NCBI GenBank assembly: GCA_029975625.1
Contig: JARKOR010000252.1
Location: forward strand, 1 to 23,866
Direction of reading: 5' to 3'
DNA from: Nanosynbacter sp.
GTDB taxonomy: Bacteria > Patescibacteriota > Saccharimonadia > Saccharimonadales > Saccharimonadaceae
Length of the DNA stretch: 23,866 bases
Part shown: in pieces, positions 1 through 7,203 of the stretch
Layout of the letters: every line of letters begins with the position of its first letter
How positions within the stretch are numbered: position 1 is the stretch's first letter
The notes under the pieces: model-generated
What the model was told of the DNA's origin: nothing
The model's database searches: none
What the model saw: the letters and a program-made list of their open reading frames with translations, nothing else
Program-made: the position numbers and the translations under genes

Positions 1-697
1 GTTCCATTTTGAATTCAGGGGAATAGTGTTTCCGGGGAAGTCTTTCTTTAGCGCGCATGAGGTGTCCACCTGCAAAATAAGTGGGTGCTTAAGTTACAGG
101 ATCCTGGATTCGGGACCAGACGGTACTCAGACGACGCTTACAAAAGAGCAACGAGAATGTGGTAATTATAACTCCGGCCGGATATGGCGGGAAATGGTGG
201 CCAGGGGGGTTACAGGCAGTGAAACCATCGTCAGGGATGCTGTTGCCAAATGGCATAAAGGCTGGATCCCACCGGTTACTACTGCCGCAAGACTTCCTTC
301 AGTGTCCCGGGTAAGCCGCTGGTTGATGCCCTGGAGAATAATCAGGGGTGAAGAAAATTATGCTTTCCGATTTATTAGTCTGATGTGTGAAAAAGAACCG
401 GAGTTGAAAATAGCGCAGCAACTGGTACTCGAGTTCTACCGTATTCTGAAAACCTAAAATAAATCACAGCTAAGCAGCTGGTTCACTCGGGTCCACGAAA
501 GCGGCTCAGCAGAACTTCGGTGCGTAGCTGCGGGGATGGAAGCTGATGCTGCGGCTATATGTGAGGCAATCAGCAGTCGCTGGAGTACTGGTGTTGTCGA
601 AGGTCATGTAAATCGCCTGAAGGTGCTGATACGCCAGATGTATGGTCGAGCCGGACTTGAACTACTTAGGCGGAGGGTAATGAGTCCACTGGCATGA
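1..697 (+). pseudogene. ISL3-family transposase remnant (5' end outside window)
   Basis: This is the decayed 3' part of a transposase gene. One reading frame runs from about 26 to the TGA at 695-697 but is interrupted by an in-frame TAA at 455-457. Translation through that stop gives a C-terminus typical of ISL3-family transposases, with the motifs VVEGHVNRLKVLIRQMYGRA and ELLRRRV. The upstream half has RVSRWLMPW and a helix-turn-helix-like stretch around WREMVARGVTGSE. The most N-terminal residues do not resemble the family, so an additional frameshift or the truncated window edge is likely. The stop codon and the missing N-terminus make it non-functional. The family call is by motif recognition. 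Confidence 0.75.
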
Positions 698-710
698 AAA
701 TCTTCACCCA

Positions 711-725
711 GGTTGCGGAAGAGCC
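711..725 (+). repeat. Right terminal inverted repeat of the ISL3-type element
   Basis: Read on the minus strand this is GGCTCTTCCGCAACC. The GGCTCTTC start is the usual ISL3-family tip, and it lies 13 nt after the transposase stop. It therefore marks the element's right boundary at about 725. The 8 bases that follow, ACTTTTGC, would be the target duplication, but the other end lies outside the window. Confidence 0.6.
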
Positions 726-767
726 ACTTTTGCACTGTTCGTGACAGTATGGCCTTTATGTACTCAC

Positions 768-1069
768 TTTGTTACCGGTAGCTGGATCATCACTACCGTG
801 CCGCAAATGGTGGTGAACAGCATCAATTGTGGAATGAATGTTGCCGAAGCGACCAATGCGCCTCGTTTCCACCATCAGTGGTTGCCGGACGAGCTGCGTG
901 TTGAAAAGGGTTTAGTCCGGATACGCTCAAGCTGCTGGAAGCAAAAGGTCAGAAAGTGGCGCTGAATGAGGCGATGGGCAGCACGCAAAGCATTATGGTT
1001 GGGTCGGATGGTGAGTTGTACGGCGCATCCGACTCGCGCTTGGTGGATGATTTAACGGCGGGGTATTAA
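768..1069 (+). pseudogene. ggt: gamma-glutamyltranspeptidase C-terminal fragment
   Basis: This fragment matches the last ~100 residues of periplasmic gamma-glutamyltranspeptidase, the enzyme that cleaves glutathione and other gamma-glutamyl compounds. Recognisable strings are NVAEATNAPRFHHQWLPDEL, then, in another frame, EAMGST and DLTAGY before the TAA at 1067-1069. Everything upstream is missing, with the ISL3 remnant ending at about 725 and 726-767 showing no clear match. Two further lesions are visible. Four residues (PGGS in the E. coli enzyme as I recall it) are missing between V-T-G-S and I-I-T, at 777-782. One T is missing near 912 in GGTTTAGTCC, which throws the frame before the final 50 residues. 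The frame is restored only by that +1 correction. It is not functional. Confidence 0.85.
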
Positions 1070-1074
1070 TTGAC

Positions 1075-1101
1075 ATCCCCCGGCGCAATGTGCCGGGGGA
1101 T
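1075..1101. terminator. Rho-independent terminator between ggt fragment and phosphotriesterase gene
   Basis: ATCCCCCGGC and GCCGGGGGAT form a perfect 10-bp GC-rich stem around a 7-nt loop, 5 nt after the ggt stop and 7 nt past the stop of the convergent gene. A short T-rich stretch (GGTTTT) follows on the plus strand. It probably serves the convergent pair. Confidence 0.75.
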
Positions 1102-1108
1102 AATGGTT

Positions 1109-2143
1109 TTATGCGGTCAATAATCGTCCGGGATTATCGATACAGAGTTTTTTGAGGATCGTTTTATCGACGCCGCGCTCCGCCAGATAGGCCAGAAAAA
1201 CATCTGGAACAAATCCCCAGCCATTACCGCCATTTTTAGCCCACATTTGTTTAAGGAAGACATCGTGGCTGAGAACAAGCTGATCGGCGTATCCCAACTC
1301 AATGAGATGAGCGACGGCATCGGCAGTCTCCTGCACCCCTGGCGCTATTCCCTCTTTCGGGAAGGTAATGTCTAGGCCAATCATGTCGAATTCCAGCCAG
1401 ACACCTTTATCAAGCATTTTCCGCTGATACGCCACGTCTTTTCCTGACGGATCCGAGTGTGCGAGAGAGACTTTATTTGGCGAGACGCCCATTTCACCTA
1501 ACACAATGTCGAGTACTTCATCACCGCGACGAAGCCAGCCCGGCATGTGAATATTCATCGCCACATGAGGATTGTTAATCTGTGCCAGCGAGGCAGCCCG
1601 CAAGCTGTTATGCTCGGCTTCGGTAAATGTCGGTGAAACACCTATTTCACCGATCATTCCGGCACGAATATCCGTATCGCCAATCCCTTGATTCAATTCT
1701 TTATCGATCGTTGTCGCCAGTTCATCAACCGTTTTATGAATTCTCTGGCTTTCAAATTTTTCCAGGTAGGGACCGGAGGAAGCAACAATATTCAGACCTG
1801 TTTTTAATGCGACTTCTCGTAATGCCTGCGCATCTCGTCCGATAGACTCAGACCCTGTGGCATCAATAATGGTGCGACCACCGAGCGAGATAAAGTTATT
1901 AATTTCGAAGATCACATCTTCAATAGGTTTGCGGTCCATATTATCAGCGCAGCAATAAGGATCGTGTTTTAATGCCCACTGGATTTCTGCCGTGACTTTT
2001 TTATCAACAAGCCGTTGTGAAAAAGGATAGCAAGGAGCATCCACAACAGAGGAAAGATCGTTGAACAGATGTTCATGAGGAAGTGTTAGCCCCATATCTT
2101 CACGGGCGACGGGGCCCGTCACAGTTTGTAGATAATCTTTCAT
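1109..2143 (-). CDS. Phosphotriesterase-family metal-dependent hydrolase
   Basis: A 344-residue TIM-barrel amidohydrolase of the phosphotriesterase (PTE) family, predicted cytoplasmic. The metal ligands of the family are visible: H23 and H25 in PHEHLF, H199 in NIHMPG, H229 in LAHSD and D294 in LSHDVF. The bridging residue appears to be E166 in GEIGVS, where true phosphotriesterases have a carboxylated lysine. Several PTE relatives, including E. coli PHP, also carry Glu here. Relatives with known activities include lactonases, some of them acting on phosphorylated sugar lactones, so organophosphate cleavage should not be assumed. The start is supported by GGAGGT 6 nt upstream, and only 2 nt separate it from the transporter stop, so it is the last gene of the operon and likely translationally coupled. 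It is full length and undamaged. I recall the Salmonella homologue as a putative phosphotriesterase next to ggt. Confidence 0.88.
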   Translation of the reverse strand: MKDYLQTVTGPVAREDMGLTLPHEHLFNDLSSVVDAPCYPFSQRLVDKKVTAEIQWALKHDPYCCADNMDRKPIEDVIFEINNFISLGGRTIIDATGSESIGRDAQALREVALKTGLNIVASSGPYLEKFESQRIHKTVDELATTIDKELNQGIGDTDIRAGMIGEIGVSPTFTEAEHNSLRAASLAQINNPHVAMNIHMPGWLRRGDEVLDIVLGEMGVSPNKVSLAHSDPSGKDVAYQRKMLDKGVWLEFDMIGLDITFPKEGIAPGVQETADAVAHLIELGYADQLVLSHDVFLKQMWAKNGGNGWGFVPDVFLAYLAERGVDKTILKKLCIDNPGRLLTA

Positions 2144-2145
2144 GA

Positions 2146-3111
2146 TTATACCTCCATTTTCTTCATTGTTTTCGAGGTTCTGTATTCCGGAATAGTGGTA
2201 ACAATTGCACCGACCAGTGCAAACAGTGTTCCGATGATCGTGACCAGATAAACGCTATTGCCCAGCGATGGAATTAATACGTCAATCAATACTGATCCCA
2301 GTAACTGGCCCGCCGTTGAAGCAACCCCCAGCATCAGTAACCCCAGACCTCTGACCAAAATGGCCATTAAACCGATAGACATTAGTCCAAGCGGGCCGCC
2401 AAGATACATCCACCAGACATCTGGTAATTGAACAGTGACGTGCCCTAATGCGACACGAATAGCTAGCGCTGTGCCTAAAACACAAAATCCAACGATGAAA
2501 TTCTAGGTGATTGAAACCAGCATGGATCCCGTAGCTTCAGCTACTTTTGCATTTCCAGCGGGCTGCCATCCTGCAAGCAAACCAGCTAAGAACGGAAGAA
2601 TGGCAAGTAAGATGAAAGAGGTAGAATGCCACTGAGGTGACACAACAAAAATCGTAGCAATAACCGCAAATAATGCACCGATGATGCGATAAGGGGTAAA
2701 GTATTTTTTCTCGTCGACACCGATACCAAAGCGATCGCAAAGTAAACCAGACAGCAATAGCGCGGAGATCAGTGCGGTTTGAAACGTTGCGACCCCGAGT
2801 GCGCTGGCTGATGCGCCTTCAGAAAATACCACCATCGCTCCACAGAGACCGGCAAACCAGTTCCAGAGAGGAACTTTTCGGTTTTTAATCAGAGAAGGAA
2901 TTGCCGCAAATTGTTGCCGGGTTTCTTTTCGCGCCATAATAATAAAAAACATCACGACTAAACCACTGGCAAAGGAGATAACTGCGCATGCATTACCATC
3001 CTGTAACCAGTGACCTAATTGACCATTCACCGCTGATTGCATAGGGGAGAGCATACCCGCAAGAATCGTGGCAAGCATCCATAAGGGAGTTGAGTACTTA
3101 TTCTTTTTCAT
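2146..3111 (-). pseudogene. YdcZ-type (DMT superfamily, DUF606) inner-membrane transporter with in-frame amber stop
   Basis: One frame of 321 codons from ATG 3111 to TAA 2146-2148 is interrupted only by a TAG at 2503-2505 (codon 203). No frameshift is needed, because the halves ...SMLVSIT and NFIVGFCVLG... join directly. The protein is very hydrophobic, with about ten membrane segments in two similar halves. The opening (LAGMLSPMQSAVNGQLGHWL) is typical of the YdcZ family of EamA-like transporters. The ribosome site AAGGATTG lies upstream of ATG 3111. The amber codon removes the last third, so the protein should be non-functional unless the strain carries an amber suppressor or the base is a sequencing error. 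By position between the kinase and the hydrolase it probably moved the pathway substrate. That role is inference. Confidence 0.82.
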
Positions 3112-3137
3112 ACATCAATCCTTCTATTATAGTAAAT

Positions 3138-3157
3138 GGAGTAACTGGAGTTACCCC
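3138..3157. repeat. Intergenic palindrome within the operon
   Basis: GTAACT-GG-AGTTAC is a perfect inverted repeat, extended by GG/CC on the outside with one mismatch. It sits in the 56-nt gap between the amidotransferase-like gene and the transporter gene, next to a run of ATT triplets (3157-3171). It lacks a T-tract, so it is not a standard terminator. An mRNA-stabilising hairpin or a protein site is possible. Confidence 0.5.
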
Positions 3158-3167
3158 ATTATTATTA

Positions 3168-3926
3168 TTATCTTGCAATATGAGTCAGTATATTTACCCA
3201 CAACGCGGTATAGAACGGCCAGGACATAAACTGCTGTGTACCCCAGTGCGGTGAACAGTCACTCATAAAGCAGGCTATTTTCCCGTTGTGATAGTTACCA
3301 AAGACCAGTAATGGAGCGTTGTTTATTGTTAATACCACCTCAGCATTTTCTTTAGCGATCGCCCGGTTATAACCTAGGAAAAAAGGATATTCAGAGAACC
3401 CTTTAATAACTGGATGTTCAGGTTGTGATGGCTGTGCAATAACACCCTCTGGTTTTTCGACACGATCGTCACCATCTAACATCGTAACCGGGAGCACATC
3501 AGCCAGAACTGTATTTTTATAATTGGCTTTTGCTTCAATTCCCATGAATGAGAGATAGCCGCCAATCATCAATAACCCACCACCGTTATTCACATATTCT
3601 TTAATCAGTTCGAGAGCGTTTGGTTTTATGCGAAGCTGATAAAAAGTATCATTTTGTAGCAGGAAAGTATTACTACCAATATCACTAATAACGATGGCAT
3701 CATATTGTTCTAACTGTGCCACATCTTCAGGGAAGGCAATTTGTACCGTATGTGCTGGCATATAGGTGACATCTACCTGACTATTTTTCAGACACTGGAG
3801 TAACCAGGTCGCACCTTCTTCATATTTACTTGAGGTAAAACTGTCATATCCTTTTGAATGAATCATATGAATATGCCAGGATTCCCCAATAAAGAGCACT
3901 TTTAGTGATTTTTTGGTGTTATTCAT
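3168..3926 (-). CDS. Class I glutamine amidotransferase-like cytoplasmic protein (COG5426-type)
   Basis: A 252-residue soluble protein with the flavodoxin-like fold of class I glutamine amidotransferase/ThuA relatives. It has KVLFIGESWHIHMIHSKG at the N-terminus, DAIVISDIGSNTFLL near residue 80, and the nucleophile-elbow region GGGLLMIGGYLSF near residues 115-127. That elbow carries no cysteine, with Tyr where the catalytic Cys would normally sit, so ordinary glutaminase activity is unlikely. The C-terminal part has SDCSPHWGTQQF. I recall its Salmonella homologue, STM3548, as the name-giver of COG5426. AAGGACAGAG provides a good ribosome site, and the gene begins 13 nt after the kinase stop, so it is co-transcribed. 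Its function is unknown. The context links it to a sugar-like substrate handled by the kinase and hydrolase. Confidence 0.8.
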   Translation of the reverse strand: MNNTKKSLKVLFIGESWHIHMIHSKGYDSFTSSKYEEGATWLLQCLKNSQVDVTYMPAHTVQIAFPEDVAQLEQYDAIVISDIGSNTFLLQNDTFYQLRIKPNALELIKEYVNNGGGLLMIGGYLSFMGIEAKANYKNTVLADVLPVTMLDGDDRVEKPEGVIAQPSQPEHPVIKGFSEYPFFLGYNRAIAKENAEVVLTINNAPLLVFGNYHNGKIACFMSDCSPHWGTQQFMSWPFYTALWVNILTHIAR

Positions 3927-3939
3927 TCTCTGTCCTTTC

Positions 3940-5153
3940 TTAATGCGTAAAAATAGTTTGCTGATAATGTATACTCTGAATTCGATGTATCACAGATTCA
4001 TGTTCAGGCATGTCGGAAGCATTGCTTGTCTCCACCGCTAGGGATGCAAAGGCGCTGGCATAACACAGTGCTGATTCCAGTGATTTTCCTTTCGCAAGTC
4101 CTGATGCCAGAGAGCCGTTAAACGCATCCCCGGCTCCTGCCGTATTTTTAACGACCGCTGGAAACGCTGGCGAATGAATGAATTTTTTGCCATCAAATGC
4201 GAGCGAGCCCTTGCTACCGAGCGTGATAACCGTGTTTTTTACCCCTTTATTGTGGATAGCTTCTGCAGCTCGTTTAGCTGATTCAAGATCGTGTACGTCT
4301 ATGCCGGACAGTAAACCAGCTTCTGTTTCATTGGGGGTGATATAATCAACATCCTGAATAAGTTCGTTGACGATATCATTATAGGGTGCCGGGTTAATAA
4401 TGACCGGGATACTGTTTTTTTGCGCCAATGTGATCGCTTGTTGCAGAGCGGTATAATTTGTTTCGAGCTGCAGAAGTATGACATCAGAATTAATAATCGC
4501 TTCTTTCTGAATAGTTATTTCATCGGACGACATTGTCATGTTGGCACCGGGATAGATCGCAATAACATTATCGCCAGTACCTTCATTAACAAGGATCGTG
4601 GCAGTTCCGGTTTGCGTTTCTTTCGTTTGATAAATTATACTTTTATAAATCTTAGACGAATTCATAAAGTTGATCGCATAATCACTAAAGTGATCTGTAC
4701 CTACTTTTGTTATGAAATAAACATCAGTATCGGCAAAGCTTGCTGCCAGCGCCTGGTTACAGCCTTTTCCCCCGGTGAAAATATAAAATTACTTGCCAGA
4801 AGCGATTCTCCGATAGTGGGAAGCCTCGGCAAATAACTGATGATATCAACATTAAACGAACCAATAACGCATACTTGACTTTTCATAGTTGAGTGGCCTT
4901 TTTTTATTCCCTGGGCTGTATCATAATTTTCAAGCGCATAAGCGATTTCATTTTTCGCAATAGTATCAAGCGAGTCTAGGACGATAAAAGCACCGCCATG
5001 ACATCGAGTCAGATAGCCAAGCCTGGCAAGTTCATTAAGATCTGAACGAATAGTTTCTTTCGTTACATTGAGGCTATTGGACAGATCGGATACTTTTACA
5101 GAACCGAATTTACTGAGTCGTTTCAATATTTCATGATGGCGTTCAAATTTCAT
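3940..5153 (-). pseudogene. DeoR-type regulator fused to PfkB/ribokinase-family kinase, frameshifted
   Basis: Restoring one base gives a single 404-residue protein. Residues 1-60 are a DeoR helix-turn-helix (RHHEILKRL, VKVSDLSNSL, ETIRSDLNELARLGYL, CHGGA). From about residue 90 (MKSQVCVIGSFNVDI) a complete ribokinase-like domain follows, with signature 1 GGKGCNQALA and signature 2 NTAGAGDAFNGSLASGL, whose GAGD holds the catalytic Asp. The break is at 4769-4773, where the minus strand has five Gs (CCGGGGGAAAA). The family sequence PGGKG needs six. As written, one frame ends at 4710 after the regulator plus the kinase N-terminus, and a second begins at ATG 4665 with the rest. The fusion suggests a regulator whose kinase-like half senses or phosphorylates the pathway sugar. 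GAGGTGAAGC precedes ATG 5153. Alternatives are a sequencing error in the homopolymer or slippage. Confidence 0.85.
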
Positions 5154-5184
5154 GCTTCACCTCACTTCAGTTACGTTAATATCT

Positions 5185-5212
5185 ATCGATGTATATTGAT
5201 GTGATAATCACC
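5185..5212. promoter_or_regulatory. Candidate operator upstream of the DeoR-PfkB operon
   Basis: An imperfect 16-bp palindrome ATCGATGTATATTGAT (5185-5200) abuts a perfect one, GTGATAATCAC (5201-5211), and GATGT repeats at a 10-bp interval. They lie 32-59 nt upstream of the regulator start, a fit for autoregulation by its own DeoR domain. No experimental support; symmetry only. Confidence 0.35.
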
Positions 5213-5261
5213 ATAAAGTGGCGGGGAAAAGCAAAAAAAAGCAAAAATAGCCTGAGAAAAG

Positions 5262-5715
5262 GTAAGCGTTAATGGAGAATCATATTGATGCTTATTTATT
5301 GGTGAGAACTACGTTCCATGGCAGGAGTTCATCAATACGGTTGGAAGGTTATTCCGGCAGTACGCTCAGGATATGGCGCAGATACGCTTCCGGATCAATG
5401 TCGTTCAGAAGGCAAGTGCCGATAAGCCCATACAACAGTGCACTGCGCTCGCCGCCGAAGAACATAAAGTTTTTATTTCCGAGACAGATGGCACAAAGGG
5501 CTTTTTCCGCGGCATTATGTCTGCCTCCGCCTGACCGTCAACACTGTAATAACAGAGTGCGCCCCACTGATTCAGTACACAGCTGAACCATTCTCCCAGT
5601 CTGGATTTTTGGATAGCGTGGCATTTTTCTCCACCATGCATGCAGTGAGTCCAGTAACAGTTTGCTCTTCTTCTGCCTGACCACAAGATGTGCTGGACTG
5701 GTAAACGATGGGGAT
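5262..5715 (-). mobile_element. IS66-family element, right-end remnant with transposase C-terminus
   Basis: GTAAGCG at 5262-5268 is the characteristic IS66-family tip. On the minus strand the transposase C-terminus ends at TAA 5292-5294, reading IDELLPWNVVLTNK. Upstream in the same frame come DIDPEAYLRHILSVLPE and ALLYGLIGTC. Further up, after a missing A near 5515, come YYSVDGQAEADNNAAEKAL and KLLLDSLHAWW. Damage includes an in-frame TAA at 5349-5351 (replacing a Trp), the one-base loss in the DNNAAE motif that carries the catalytic Glu, and loss of a few residues before GGERSALL. The inner boundary, where IS2 sequence begins, is uncertain within about 5700-5735. The element is dead. Confidence 0.8.
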
Positions 5716-5930
5716 ACCTGCTTACGCGAGAGCAATAAGTGGCTGGCCACAATTCTCGGTACAAAACTCTGCTGAATAGCAGCGATTTTCCCAGCGTGGT
5801 GCGTCGTTTGCATTTTACTGGTTCTAAGTTAACAATTATCTGTTCACTAATGACTACTCTAAAAACTTGTATCAGGACTATCACTTATTTAAGTGATATT
5901 GGTTGTCTGGAGATTCAGGGGGCCAGTCTA
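5716..5930 (-). mobile_element. IS2 left-end remnant with start of orfA
   Basis: Read on the minus strand from 5930, the sequence begins TAGACTGGCCCCCTGAATCT and continues through an AATATCACTTAAATAAGTGA stretch, which I recognise as the IS2 left terminal repeat and leader. Inside it are orfA-like residues (KRRTTLGKIAAIQQSF, then SHLLLSRKQ), matching the IS2 orfA helix-turn-helix region. The orfA start ATG appears changed to ATA near 5830. The IS2 sequence breaks off and joins IS66 sequence at about 5700-5735, so only about 200 bp of the 1.3-kb element remain. Confidence 0.75.
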
Positions 5931-6339
5931 TAAACTTTTTACAAAAGGATGAATGCAGAAGGTTACTCTAATGGCCAGAGTGATGACAATGATGGTCAGA
6001 CGTTGACCTGCAGAAACTGCATTTTAATTGGTCTATAAAGTCTGCAAGAGGAATCAGGGTCAGATCAGTGAGTCTTATCGCGGCCCGAAGCTATGACTGA
6101 AAGAAGGCTGGATACAGAATTGCAACAATTTGGCAATGTCAGAACACAGAAGCTTTGCAAGCAGGTGAAAGGTTATGTCTAGCAAAAGGAGTATATCAGA
6201 ATACATCTACTGATGTACAAAACACAACAATAGCTTCATGATATATAAATACGTGATGACGAGTGGTACTCCGCATGGTTATTTAACTTCTCAGCACCAC
6301 TAATGATCCTGAGCAACTTCGTATTTGGGCCATTGCCAT
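5931..6339. other. Non-coding debris, no recognised feature
   Basis: About 400 nt directly outside the IS2 tip with short frames interrupted by stops on both strands. I recognise no domain, RNA or repeat. By position it is probably more decayed mobile-element sequence, but nothing in it proves that. Confidence 0.4.
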
Positions 6340-6839
6340 GGAGTAGAAAGCTGTGTCTGAGAATGCAGAATTTGAGAAAAGAATTCGCTTTCTTGGAGAG
6401 CTTCTGAAAATGGCACGCTAACAACGTTTTGTTAAAAAATGTGAATCACTTGCCGGGGCTGCATTTTCTATTCGAGGAGAATGTTGACGTAGATATTACA
6501 GAAATCTCAGCGCATCAGGATAAACTGCTACCTTAGGTCAACCACCAAAAGAAAATACAATACGTCCAGTTTGTATGCCTTTAATAACACATCTTTTAAA
6601 TGTTGAAGAATTATCCCGCCTGCTGAAGAACGTTGCTCTGAGTGTGATAAACCTTTTTATTCTTGATGATGTCAGCGAGAAGATGGAATATATCCCCGAC
6701 TGGGTCGTGGTTACCCGGTTAAACATCTGGTGGCGCTAATAAATCTGGCAAGTCACATTCTGTTGAATGCTGTGACAGTGCCTTACCGAGAGAGCGAAAT
6801 TGTGGTGTTCTAGTGCATAGTCGCCACCATTCCGGATAA
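6340..6839 (+). mobile_element. IS66-like transposase N-terminal remnant, plus strand
   Basis: Broken frames on the plus strand resemble the N-terminal third of an IS66 transposase in order. First comes a coiled region (KRIRFLGELLKMAR, stop, QRFVKKCESLAG). Next is an acidic linker (ENVDVDITEISAHQDK), then the zinc-ribbon and following strand (ERCSECDKPFYS, with a frame change, DDVSEKMEYIPDWVVVTR). Finally there is PYRESEI, where the family has LYRQSEI. Several stops and shifts separate them. It is oriented opposite to the C-terminal IS66 remnant at 5262-5715, so the two do not form one simple element. The identification rests on weak, ordered motif matches. Confidence 0.5.
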
Positions 6840-7095
6840 TTCTATTGCGTTGTTTTACAAGTTCTTTTACAGCGCAGATCTGTCGCTGACGTTGAATCAA
6901 TAGCCTGGATTTCAGAACACAATGCCCGTTTGCTGGTTGGTCCGGCAGTAGCATTAATTCATTATCTGAATGAAATGTGTCAATCCACAGAAACCGCTGT
7001 CAATGACACATTTTGTCGGACGTTAACACGAGAAAGTCTGGCTATTCCGTAATGCCATCTTATTTCGTAATGGATTGAGAATGCTGGATTTTTAA
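6840..7095 (+). pseudogene. Unidentified broken coding remnant
   Basis: A 70-codon open stretch from 6840 to TAA 7050-7052 reads protein-like (ADVESIAWISEHNARLLVG, ALIHYLNEMC). Just before its stop, removing one C from ATTCCGTAA continues the protein as LAIRNAILFRNGLRMLDF, ending at TAA 7093-7095. That implies a one-base insertion near 7047. There is no start codon or ribosome site. I do not recognise the family. It could be part of the adjacent IS66-like debris or another lost gene. It ends 108 nt before cobU. Confidence 0.35.
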
Positions 7096-7203
7096 TTATA
7101 TTACGCGCAGTATTAATCGCGTAAATGTTTTGCGGTCAGCAACGGTGGGGGATCCATTGTTCTGTTCAATGAATACCATCATATATTTGAATCAGGAGTC
7201 GGT

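Noticed and set aside
4420..4836. 138-codon plus-strand frame across the kinase gene
   Set aside because: Shadow of the PfkB domain and unlike any known protein.
7096..7203. Cobalamin riboswitch upstream of cobU
   Set aside because: I looked for the B12-box core and a long structured leader. The region is too short and the core is absent.
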